Origin: a virus
IMG/VR virus record: IMGVR_UViG_3300032236_001028
Span: 1 to 46,499 of that record
Direction: 5' to 3' (one strand)
DNA length: 46,499 bases
The position numbers and the translations under genes were made by a program. The notes beneath the pieces were generated by a model, which saw only the letters and a list, made by a program, of their open reading frames with translations, was not told the origin of the DNA and searched no databases. Shown one piece after another: positions 24,682 through 32,356 of this stretch. Position 1 is the first letter of the stretch; each line of letters opens with the position of its first letter.

Positions 24682-26508
24682 ATGTCCAAAAAATTACTCA
24701 TTCTAGAACGTTCTGGAGAAACCCTCGTTAAAAAAGGAGATGATGATAGCATCACTCTTGAAGGTACTTTTACCCAGTTCGACGTCAAAAATAAAAATGG
24801 CAGAATCTACGAAGAAAAAGAATTCATGCCTCATCTTAAAGAACTTCAAGAAAAGGTGAAAAAAGGAAAGCTCTTAGGAGAACTCGATCACCCTACAAAA
24901 TTTGATATTTCTTTACAGAACGTATCTCACGTAATTGAAGATTTAGAATATGACGCAGCTAAGAAGCAAGTTGTAGGAAGAATCAAATTACTTAACACTG
25001 ACAAAGGCAAGCAAGCTAAAGCATTAGTTGAAGCTGGAATTCCTCTTCACATTTCTTCAAGAGCAGCAGGTAACGTTGGCAACGACGGTAAAGTAAAAAT
25101 CCAAAAACTTTTTACTTACGATTTAGTAGCTGATCCTGGTTTCGCAGCAGCAGAACTTCATAGAGTAAACGAATCTTTTGGATTCAACGAGAACGAAGAT
25201 CTTTTCATCTATGAGTTAGATGACAATTCATCAGACATTACCCCTACCAATAAATATAACAAAATAGAAGAAACGATGAGCAACTCAAATTTTGTCTCAA
25301 TCGAGGACTTTAACAGGTATTCAGAGTACGTAAAACAACAATTCGAAGCTTTGAAGAACGGTCAAGAATCTTCAGAGAAGCTTGACAAGGTCGTCGAATA
25401 TTCTAACCATCTTGCGGAGAATATGAACAAGCTATTCAGTTACACTAACTATTTAGCAGAAAACCTTGACAAGAACATATCTCATTCAGATTATGTAGTC
25501 GAGAGCTTAAATAGCATCAAAGAATATTGTAACTATTTAGCAGAAAATGTTAGCAAAGGAATCTCTTATTCAGAGTATGTTGCTGAACAAACTAACTCAT
25601 TAGTAGAATATACTAAATACGTAGCAGAGAAAGTAGATCAAGGAATTGGTTACAGTGAATATCTTGCTGAAAACCAAGATAAGATGATTCAATTCTCTAA
25701 CTACTTAGCTGAAAACCAAAACAATGCTATCGGTTACTCTAAGTACTTAGCAGAGAAAATGGAACAAGGGATTGGTTACAGTGAATATCTTGCTGAAAAC
25801 CAAAACAACATGATCAAGTACTCAGAGTACATTAAAGAGAATGTTGAAAACCTCGGCAAATACGCAAATTACTTAGCTGAAAACTTGAACGCAGTAAACG
25901 AAAAGTCTACTAAGGATGAAACTCCAACAGAAGCTCCAGTAGCAGTTGAAGAATCAGCAAAAGCTATTCCATCTACTGCATCTACAGTAGCTAAAATCGA
26001 TTCTCTTTTAGAATCAGTTAAGTCTAACAAACAAGAAGCAACTGAAGAGAAACACTTCATGAGATTCTTAGACACTGCAAAGAGAAACGAATTTGAATCT
26101 CTTAATGAAAGTGTACAAGCTCAAATCACTGAAGCTTTCGCAAGCAACAGATACATGTCAGTACAAGATGCTAACAGAATCTGGAACTCTTGCTTTACTC
26201 CAGCGGCTCCAGCAAAACCTGATTATATCAGCAACATGCCAGAGAAGTACAAAGCAATATACGAATCATTAAGTCCTGCTCAAAAGGATTCAATCCACAA
26301 GCAAGCTAAATTTCATTCTTTAGAGACTCAATATCAAATCGATAATTTCTGGCAAACTAGAGATCTTAGAGCTAAGAAAGTTGAGATTCAGAAGATTGAT
26401 GAAAGCGCAGCACCAGTAGAGACAGTTCAAACTACTCCAGCTGGCGTACCTACACAAGTTGTAGAGAATGTTAAAGCAGCTTTAATGTCAAGATTCAAAA
26501 ATATCTAA
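24682..26508 (+). CDS. 21: Prohead protease (gp21) fused to core scaffold
   Basis: 608 residues. Residues 1-170 are a gp21-type serine protease: FDVKNKNGRIY, LLGELDHP with H70, and HISSRAAG with S125/S126, matching the T4 LGELNHP and SSRG motifs, then VADPGF. Residues about 199-608 take the place of scaffold gp22. From 241 to 404 they consist of 14-residue tandem repeats of type SEYLAENQDKMIQF, followed by a linker and a helical C-terminal part. No separate gp22 gene lies between portal and capsid. The protease would cut itself out and degrade the scaffold during maturation. A possible internal start at Met199 could give free scaffold. Confidence 0.88.
   Translation: MSKKLLILERSGETLVKKGDDDSITLEGTFTQFDVKNKNGRIYEEKEFMPHLKELQEKVKKGKLLGELDHPTKFDISLQNVSHVIEDLEYDAAKKQVVGRIKLLNTDKGKQAKALVEAGIPLHISSRAAGNVGNDGKVKIQKLFTYDLVADPGFAAAELHRVNESFGFNENEDLFIYELDDNSSDITPTNKYNKIEETMSNSNFVSIEDFNRYSEYVKQQFEALKNGQESSEKLDKVVEYSNHLAENMNKLFSYTNYLAENLDKNISHSDYVVESLNSIKEYCNYLAENVSKGISYSEYVAEQTNSLVEYTKYVAEKVDQGIGYSEYLAENQDKMIQFSNYLAENQNNAIGYSKYLAEKMEQGIGYSEYLAENQNNMIKYSEYIKENVENLGKYANYLAENLNAVNEKSTKDETPTEAPVAVEESAKAIPSTASTVAKIDSLLESVKSNKQEATEEKHFMRFLDTAKRNEFESLNESVQAQITEAFASNRYMSVQDANRIWNSCFTPAAPAKPDYISNMPEKYKAIYESLSPAQKDSIHKQAKFHSLETQYQIDNFWQTRDLRAKKVEIQKIDESAAPVETVQTTPAGVPTQVVENVKAALMSRFKNI
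25276..25278 (+). promoter_or_regulatory. Possible internal start for free scaffold
   Basis: In-frame ATG (Met199) of the protease-scaffold gene. The 35 bases before it (ACCAATAAATATAACAAAAT then AGAAGAAACG) are A/T-rich and read like the intergenic leaders of this genome. The protein they encode (TPTNKYNKIEET) looks like linker. Translation from here would give a 410-residue scaffold without protease. Confidence 0.4.
25402..25893 (+). repeat. Coding tandem repeat: 14-residue (42-base) units in scaffold
   Basis: Eleven full copies and one partial of a 14-residue unit, consensus S-x-Y-L-A-E-N-x-x-x-x-I-x-Y, residues 241-404. Spacing is exactly 14 in every copy, i.e. two heptads, as expected for a helical rod or coiled coil. 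Eight of twelve units contain LAE, two VAE, one IKE and one VVE. Two units around 25640 and 25766 share a nearly identical DNA stretch (GGTTACAGTGAATATCTTGC), pointing to recent duplication. Confidence 0.9.
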
Positions 26509-26510
26509 TT

Positions 26511-26518
26511 TATATAGA
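26511..26518 (+). promoter_or_regulatory. TATATAGA element abutting a start codon
   Basis: The element lies in the 10-base gap between the protease-scaffold stop and the ATG at 26519 and directly touches that ATG. If it is a promoter, the transcript would begin inside the gene or serve the capsid gene further down. Confidence 0.35.
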
Positions 26519-27067
26519 ATGCAACATATAAAATTATTCGAAGATTTTTTGAATGAAAATCTTATTAAAGAATCTCAAAAAGCAGCAGATGCTCTGATTG
26601 ATATACTATCCAACATGGAAGCACATCACTATTCAGATGACAAAGAATTTGCTAAAGACATGATTAAAATAGCTGGCTTTAAAAATTCTGAAGCAAGCTT
26701 ATTAAAAGACATATTCAACAAGTACTGGGATTTAGATGCTAAGAAAAGAACAGACTACACTGCTAAAGATTGGGCAGAATGGTTGAAAAAATCTAGTCAT
26801 GGCTGGGTATTTGAAAATTCTAAATTGAATGAAAGCAAAATTGCATTAGGTTCTGAAGTTCTTAAAAATACTAATCTCTTTAACGAGGTTGTAAAAACAC
26901 TTTTAGATTATGCTAAGAAAAATAGCACTAAATACAATCTTAAAGTTGTAACTAAGAACAATTTAGAAAAATGGTTAAAGGAAGATGCTGACATGAACGA
27001 AGATTTCGATTATTTAGAAGATCTTGATTTCACTTTAAGTGGTTTCTTTGAATATATGGATAATTAA
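26519..27067 (+). CDS. Putative internal head protein with capsid targeting sequence
   Basis: 182 residues. The N-terminus MQHIKLFEDFLNE is the same motif as in the gene at 390 and resembles the T4 capsid targeting peptide, with an LNE cleavage-type site after residue 13. A second site, KLNE|SK, lies near residue 105. The rest is helical and charged (KTLLDYAKKNSTKYNL, then NNLEKWLKEDAD) without a known fold. Its location between protease-scaffold and capsid genes supports a prohead core role. Confidence 0.65.
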   Translation: MQHIKLFEDFLNENLIKESQKAADALIDILSNMEAHHYSDDKEFAKDMIKIAGFKNSEASLLKDIFNKYWDLDAKKRTDYTAKDWAEWLKKSSHGWVFENSKLNESKIALGSEVLKNTNLFNEVVKTLLDYAKKNSTKYNLKVVTKNNLEKWLKEDADMNEDFDYLEDLDFTLSGFFEYMDN

Positions 27068-27192
27068 GTTTGAAAAACTCAAATTGAGACATAATATATA
27101 GTAAACAATAACCCAATCACGTACTTTACTGCTGAGAAGCAAAGAGCGGAATAAGATAAAACGTGAAATTGCATAAAAACAAATAATAAAAA
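27068..27192 (+). promoter_or_regulatory. Late promoter and long leader of the capsid gene
   Basis: A TATATAGT element sits at 27095-27102. It leaves an unusually long leader of about 90 bases before the capsid ATG, compared with 13-30 for other late genes. The leader ends in an A-rich tract (AAACAAATAATAAAAA) and contains a weak fold (CTTTACTGCT / AAGCAAAG). It might support strong translation of the most abundant protein; this is inference. Confidence 0.5.
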
Positions 27193-28854
27193 ATGCACAA
27201 TCAATTAATCAACGAGTCAGAAGTTGTAAAGACCTGGGCTCCTGTGATTGAAGAGGCTACTGGCATTTCCGATAAGAGCAAACTCTCTTGGATGTCTAAA
27301 TATTGCCACTTCCACCAATTAAACGAGAACGTTTACAACCAAGTTCACCTTAACCCTAACATGAACCTTTATGGTATGGGTGCGGTTGCATTCCCTGGCG
27401 ATCCAGGAACTAACGCATCATTCCCTAGCCAAGCGGCAGGTTCTGGTGACAAGCCTTTCAGCTTACTTCCACTTGCTATGCAAGTTGCAGCTCAAACTGT
27501 AGGTTTGGATTTAGTACCAGTTGTTCCAATGAGCGGTCCATTAGGAGTTCTTACTTATTTAGACTTCATCTACCAAGGTGGTCGTCTTGATAGCAATGAA
27601 CCACCTTTAATGGTTAGAATCGACGGTGGATCTACTACTTACACTAGTAACCATGACGCAACAACTTGGGTAGCTAACACAGCTTACTACTTAAGAGATT
27701 CTGGCGGTACAACTCAATACGTATTGACTTTCATCGGTCTTTCTCGTATCGACGGATGGCCTATCTTTAAGGTGAATGCTTACAATAGTGGTATTCAACC
27801 AAACGGTACTGCAGGTGCAGTAACATTAGCAGCAGCAGTTGCTGGTGGTCACATCTACAGTGCAGCTTCAGGTGGTACTAAATGGGCAGACTTGGCAGCA
27901 GGTGCAGCTCTTTTAGTTAAAGCTCTTGAAGATCACGTAACTGGTTTCTCTGGTTCAGGTCTTGCTAACGGTGGTACAACTAACAGCAACGATCCTTATT
28001 TAAGACAATCAGGTGAAAACACAGCAGATAACCAATTAGGTTTATCTCTTTTCAACAAATCTGTTGAAGCGTTCACATACCAAGTTGCTGCAGCAGTAAC
28101 TCGTGAACAAGTTCAAGATTTGAAGCAATTCGGTATCGATGCAGTAGCTCAAGTAGAAGCTGTATTAGTTAACGAAATCACTCAATCGATCAACAAGTTG
28201 ATCCTCGAAAGATTATTCGCTTTAGGTGCTACAAACGCTAATAAGGTGTATGCTATCGACGGAACAAACCTCAACTTATATGTTGCAAGTTCTTCAACTT
28301 CTACATCTCTTTCTTTAGGTAAAGATTGGGAAGGGAATGCAGTAAGTATCAGCACTAACTCAACTGTTCCTACATCAGGTGATAACGCAGGTACTTTACA
28401 AAGAAGAATTCTTTCTAAGATTCTTGCTTCATCTAACTTAATCGCGATCAGAGGTCGTAGAGGTGCAGCTAACTTCGCTGTTACAAACGGTCAAGTTGCT
28501 TCAGCTTTACAAGACATCGCAGGATTCATCACTTATCCTTTGGCTAACACAGTTAACCAAGCAGGTGGATCTCTCTACCCAGTTGGTGCTATCGCAGGCG
28601 TAACAGTCTACGTAGATCCTAACATGAGCTGGACAGATACAAGAATCTGCGTTGGTAGAAAAGGTGACGGAAACTCTCCAGGTTTGGTATTCATGCCTTA
28701 CTTAATGGCAGAAAGCGTACAAACAATCGCAGAGCTTACAATGGCTCCTAAGATTGCAGTAAAATCAAGATTCGCTCTTGTAGACGCTGGTTTCTTCCCA
28801 TTCCTTTACTACTACACAATGCGTGTAAGATTCGACACATATCAAATCATCTAA
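27193..28854 (+). CDS. 23: Major capsid protein (gp23)
   Basis: 553 residues (T4 gp23: 521). HK97-fold capsid subunit. The start of the mature fold is visible as LLPLAMQVAAQTVGLDLVP, then PMSGPLGVLTYLDFIYQGG. The C-terminal region is typical (APKIAVKSRFALVDAGFFPF, then YYYTMRVRFDTYQII). The N-terminal pro-segment has protease-type sites INE|S (8), IEE|A (21) and LNE|N (45); the last is the best candidate for maturation. Residues 61-88 (GMGAVA...GSGDKP) recur in the protein at 1714. A Gly/Thr-rich insertion lies about 130-260. It has its own late promoter and terminator. Confidence 0.93.
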   Translation: MHNQLINESEVVKTWAPVIEEATGISDKSKLSWMSKYCHFHQLNENVYNQVHLNPNMNLYGMGAVAFPGDPGTNASFPSQAAGSGDKPFSLLPLAMQVAAQTVGLDLVPVVPMSGPLGVLTYLDFIYQGGRLDSNEPPLMVRIDGGSTTYTSNHDATTWVANTAYYLRDSGGTTQYVLTFIGLSRIDGWPIFKVNAYNSGIQPNGTAGAVTLAAAVAGGHIYSAASGGTKWADLAAGAALLVKALEDHVTGFSGSGLANGGTTNSNDPYLRQSGENTADNQLGLSLFNKSVEAFTYQVAAAVTREQVQDLKQFGIDAVAQVEAVLVNEITQSINKLILERLFALGATNANKVYAIDGTNLNLYVASSSTSTSLSLGKDWEGNAVSISTNSTVPTSGDNAGTLQRRILSKILASSNLIAIRGRRGAANFAVTNGQVASALQDIAGFITYPLANTVNQAGGSLYPVGAIAGVTVYVDPNMSWTDTRICVGRKGDGNSPGLVFMPYLMAESVQTIAELTMAPKIAVKSRFALVDAGFFPFLYYYTMRVRFDTYQII

Positions 28855-28885
28855 TTGATTTGATCAATCGAATGGAAGAATATAG

Positions 28886-28912
28886 AAAGGGACTCGAAAG
28901 AGTCCCTTTTTT
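28886..28912 (+). terminator. Rho-independent terminator after the capsid gene
   Basis: A perfect 10-bp stem (AAAGGGACTC / GAGTCCCTTT) with a GAAA tetraloop, then a T-run. Confidence 0.92.
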
Positions 28913-28923
28913 ATGTCTCAAGA

Positions 28924-28931
28924 TATATAGA
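28924..28931 (+). promoter_or_regulatory. Late promoter element TATATAGA
   Basis: AGATATATAGAATAG lies directly after the capsid terminator and ends 19 bases before the ATG at 28951. Confidence 0.6.
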
Positions 28932-28950
28932 ATAGAAAAACAAAAAATGT

Positions 28951-30072
28951 ATGAAGCATATTAAAATTTACGAAGAGTTTTTGAATACTTTTTCAGAAGA
29001 TGTGGATTCTATAGTCGAGAAAGAGGATGATAAAGTCTATGTAGTAGGCAAATTTATCTTTGATGATAAAAATAATGCTGGAAAATATCTAGATCTCTTG
29101 AAAAAATTGACATTTGAATACGCATCTGGTGATGACAGTCTCTATTCTAATGGCCCAAGCTCGAGTTTTAAAATAATTGAAGTAGATTCAAAGAAAGTAA
29201 ATGAAGCTTTCTTCTTCAACGCTGTAAACAATCAAGATATCGCAGATTTTGTAAATGATACACTTTCTGGAATTCTTAAATACTTTTCCGCTGAAGTAAA
29301 AGAAATCAAAGGGAGCGATATTATATTAAAGCTTTATTCTAATAGAATTCAAACCAGTAATTATCCTGTTCCTGGCAGATTTTTCAATGAGAAAGATGCC
29401 AAACAAGCAATAGAATTTGCCAAAAAATATGCAATAGGATATTTTGATGATAGAGATTACTTTTTAATCGATGCTTTGTCATTTTACGTAAGTGAACAGC
29501 CTTACTCTGATGTGTATATAGATAAGACGCAATTCGTAAATTTAGCAAAAACAGCTGGTGTAAAAATAGATTTTGAAGATTTAGAACAGAAACTTGCAGC
29601 TTTTAGCAATACTGAAAAGGCTAAGAGATGGGAATCCGGGGCGAACTCGCATAACATACAATATACTAATCCACCAAAAGAAGACATTGATCATGCACAT
29701 GATCTTCCTACTTATTTTGAAGGCTTAAAAAATGCGTCTAGCAGATATAAACTTACTGGAGCTGAAATTTTCAACGTTTTTATGAATAGAGCAGCTATTT
29801 CTAACCCTGAAATAGTAGGTTGGAGTTCAGACTATTCGTATGCTCCAAGAAATACCTTTTGGGTAGCAATAAGATGCAAATCAGGTATAATCTTACCAGT
29901 AATGGTAGTTCCAAATACTACAGGCAATAAAGTAGATTTCTACGTTAGCCAGAATTGGTGTATGGTCCATAACCCAAATGTTGATATAAAATCTTTAAAT
30001 CTACCGGATTCACAAAGTAGTAATATTGACATTATGATGAAAAAACTTCAGAAATTAATAAAAGCAATGTAA
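28951..30072 (+). CDS. Putative internal head protein, degenerate targeting sequence
   Basis: 373 residues. The N-terminus MKHIKIYEEFLNT is clearly related to the targeting motif of neighbouring proteins, but Thr replaces the Glu of the cleavage site. The next Glu context is FSED. The body is alpha/beta without a recognised fold, with Tyr/Phe-rich segments (VSEQPYSDVYIDKTQF). Near the C-terminus is a compact-looking beta region (FWVAIRCKSGIILPVMVVPN, GNKVDFYVSQNW). It directly adjoins the next gene with no gap, in a late operon headed by the element at 28924. Confidence 0.6.
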   Translation: MKHIKIYEEFLNTFSEDVDSIVEKEDDKVYVVGKFIFDDKNNAGKYLDLLKKLTFEYASGDDSLYSNGPSSSFKIIEVDSKKVNEAFFFNAVNNQDIADFVNDTLSGILKYFSAEVKEIKGSDIILKLYSNRIQTSNYPVPGRFFNEKDAKQAIEFAKKYAIGYFDDRDYFLIDALSFYVSEQPYSDVYIDKTQFVNLAKTAGVKIDFEDLEQKLAAFSNTEKAKRWESGANSHNIQYTNPPKEDIDHAHDLPTYFEGLKNASSRYKLTGAEIFNVFMNRAAISNPEIVGWSSDYSYAPRNTFWVAIRCKSGIILPVMVVPNTTGNKVDFYVSQNWCMVHNPNVDIKSLNLPDSQSSNIDIMMKKLQKLIKAM

Positions 30073-31845
30073 ATGAAGAAAATAAAACTATTAGAACAGT
30101 TCTTAGAAGAACAAAAAATGGACGAGGGTCTATTTGATGTAGTCACTAAGAGCAAGGCTTTCATTAGAAACCCAATTTCAGCTACAAAGATCACCAATAA
30201 TGGAAAGAAATTAGCACAGGCTCAAATTGATGATGCTGCTAATGATCTAGATTTTGAAAAGAGAAAACTTGCTGCAAGTAAAGCTGCAAAAGCTAAGATA
30301 GAAAACCTTAAGAAAAAAGGTGACAATCAAGGTGCTCAAAAAGTCAAAGACGATTTTGATGATAGCAAAGATGTATTAAGCAAAGCGCATGACTTAAAAG
30401 GCGATTCATTAGAAGATAAAGTGAAAAGCATAGAAGATAGAATAGAAGATCTTTCTAAGAAGAATTCTACTCTACAGGATCTCGCATCTCTCGTAAAAAC
30501 TGCAGCTAGAGTGAAGAAGAACGAAGTTCTTTTGAAAGGAGCTGATGAAGAAGAGAAGAAGCAGTTACAGATCCAGATGAAGAAGGACATGGAGCATATT
30601 GACAAATTAGAAAAAGGTTTCGGAGAGTATGAAGGTTCTAAAGATAACGGAGAAGAAAAGAAACCTGAAGATAAAGATAAAAAGAACGATGTTAAGGTCG
30701 ACACTGAAGTGAAAGATCAACCTCAAGAAGAGCCTAAGAAAGCAGAAGAAACACCTGCTCAGAAAAAATCAGAACCTCTTACTCAAAAATCGGCAGAAAA
30801 GCCAGCTGAAGAATCTCCAGAAGATGAGGTGGCTAGAACGAGACAAGATGTTAGAGATGTACAGAACGACATATCAAATCATAGAAATGCTATTAAAAAC
30901 TATCAAAAGAAGATAGAAGACATAAAAGCTGGGCATTATGATAAAAAAACAATAACAGATCCTCAGGCTGAAATAACTAAATATCAAGATCAGATTAAAG
31001 TTAGAACGAATAAGGCGGCAGAAGCCCAAGCTAATTTAGAAGATGCTGTGAAAGCAAGTCAAGACGCTGAAAGAAAATTACCTAAAAAGGAAGAACCTAA
31101 AGCTGAGGAAAAACCAAAGGAAGAACCTAAAAAGGAAGAACCTAAAAAGGAAGAACCTAAAAAGGAAGAACCTAAAGCTGAGGAAAAACCAAAGGAAGAA
31201 CCTAAAAAGGAAGAACCTAAAAAGGAAGAACCTAAAGCAGAGGAAAAACCGACAGAAGAGCCTAAAAAAGGAATTTCAAGATCTAAATATGATGATGCAC
31301 CTGCAGATTCAACTAAACCTTGGCAGACTAAAAAGGAAGAACCTAAAACTGAATCTCCTAAAAGAAAAGAAGTAGAAGATCAGATAGCTAAAGATAATGC
31401 TGAACCTGCAAAAGTAACTACTGATACCAAGCAATATAAGATCGATAAACTCGAAAAAGATGTAAAAGACGCTGAAGACGAAAGAAAGAAAATCTTATTA
31501 GATCCAAAGTATCAGGAAGGCGTTAAGAAAGACAAAGAGTTACAAGATAAAGCAGATGCTGTCGATAAAGAACTTTCTGCAATAGACAAAGAGAAAGATC
31601 CTGATTCTTACAATGCTAAGATGAAAGAAGTTCAAGCGGCTAATCAAGAAATAAGAGATTTCAGAAAGAAATTCTCAGAAGACAATAAAGATTTAGAAGA
31701 CAGAGCAGATGCTGCAGAAGAGAAAGTTAAAAAACTCAAAAATGAATTACAAGCAGCTAAAGAAGAGAAAGATGAACCTAAGAAAGAACAGGAATCATTT
31801 GACTTCACTTCTCTAAAAGGCTTTAAAGATTTCCTTAATGGCTAA
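30073..31845 (+). CDS. Long coiled-coil head protein with PKKEE repeats and targeting sequence
   Basis: 590 residues. The N-terminus MKKIKLLEQFLEE resembles the targeting motif with an LEE site. The body is very charged: helical and coiled-coil parts flank a Pro/Lys/Glu repeat tract at residues 337-396, and further coiled coil follows (DRADAAEEKVKKLKNELQAA). The C-terminus GFKDFLNG again echoes the targeting motif. It is likely an extended, non-globular prohead core or internal protein. The next gene overlaps its end by 8 bases. Confidence 0.6.
   Translation: MKKIKLLEQFLEEQKMDEGLFDVVTKSKAFIRNPISATKITNNGKKLAQAQIDDAANDLDFEKRKLAASKAAKAKIENLKKKGDNQGAQKVKDDFDDSKDVLSKAHDLKGDSLEDKVKSIEDRIEDLSKKNSTLQDLASLVKTAARVKKNEVLLKGADEEEKKQLQIQMKKDMEHIDKLEKGFGEYEGSKDNGEEKKPEDKDKKNDVKVDTEVKDQPQEEPKKAEETPAQKKSEPLTQKSAEKPAEESPEDEVARTRQDVRDVQNDISNHRNAIKNYQKKIEDIKAGHYDKKTITDPQAEITKYQDQIKVRTNKAAEAQANLEDAVKASQDAERKLPKKEEPKAEEKPKEEPKKEEPKKEEPKKEEPKAEEKPKEEPKKEEPKKEEPKAEEKPTEEPKKGISRSKYDDAPADSTKPWQTKKEEPKTESPKRKEVEDQIAKDNAEPAKVTTDTKQYKIDKLEKDVKDAEDERKKILLDPKYQEGVKKDKELQDKADAVDKELSAIDKEKDPDSYNAKMKEVQAANQEIRDFRKKFSEDNKDLEDRADAAEEKVKKLKNELQAAKEEKDEPKKEQESFDFTSLKGFKDFLNG
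31081..31260 (+). repeat. 15-base coding tandem repeat (PKKEE type)
   Basis: Twelve consecutive 15-base units made of three variants: CCTAAAAAGGAAGAA (PKKEE), CCTAAAGCTGAGGAA (PKAEE) and AAACCAAAGGAAGAA (KPKEE), arranged in higher-order blocks. Near-perfect DNA identity between copies points to recent slippage or recombination and probable length variation between isolates. Confidence 0.9.
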
Positions 31846-32356
31846 ATCACTTAAGAATCCAAAAATCAGTATCAGGGACTGGGGTAAAGCTCCAAGAAAA
31901 CATGGGATATTACTCAAGTTCCTGACTCCTGAACAGAAGAAATTCTTGTTCGCTAACGATCACCTCAAATTTGTATCTAGGAACAAGGACACGATGTCTG
32001 CAATATTTCACGTATTTTTCCAGGAACAGGTCAGAAAAGATGCTAGAGCAACTCTACACAATCCTTTCACTGGTACTTTCACGAATCGATATCAATTGAA
32101 CAGAGACGCCCAATTAGTAGATTGGGAATGTGCAATATGTCTAGCTGAGATTAAATCCAGCATGATAGACTATTCACCTGAGAACTTTTTATGTTCTAAA
32201 TGTAAAGAGGCTCATTCAGGAGCCAAGCAAATAGATTCCAGAATCAAACAGAATTCTATCAAATTCACAGAACACTGTAAAGAGATGCTCACTTCTGAGC
32301 AGAAAGAATTTATTAGATTTGTGAAGCTTAATCAAAAGCGAGAGCTTCTTCAATAG
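31838..32356 (+). CDS. Unknown zinc-ribbon-like protein
   Basis: 172 residues. A four-cysteine zinc site is visible, CAIC and CSKC separated by 16 residues (near 110-134). Around it are basic helices (QEQVRKDARATLHNPF; KLNQKRELLQ). The N-terminal part (SIRDWGKAPRKHGILLKFLT) is also basic, suggesting nucleic-acid contact. The start overlaps the preceding gene by 8 bases and the 3' end overlaps the minus-strand gene by 29 bases, so it closes the late operon. No family recognised. Confidence 0.65.
   Translation: MAKSLKNPKISIRDWGKAPRKHGILLKFLTPEQKKFLFANDHLKFVSRNKDTMSAIFHVFFQEQVRKDARATLHNPFTGTFTNRYQLNRDAQLVDWECAICLAEIKSSMIDYSPENFLCSKCKEAHSGAKQIDSRIKQNSIKFTEHCKEMLTSEQKEFIRFVKLNQKRELLQ

Noticed and set aside
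25402-25893. CRISPR-like array
   Set aside because: The regular 42-base spacing is a coding repeat in frame with the scaffold, without spacer structure.
30336-30704. 122-codon minus-strand frame
   Set aside because: It is opposite a highly charged coiled-coil gene; its Ser/Phe-rich product is the typical complement of Lys/Glu codons.
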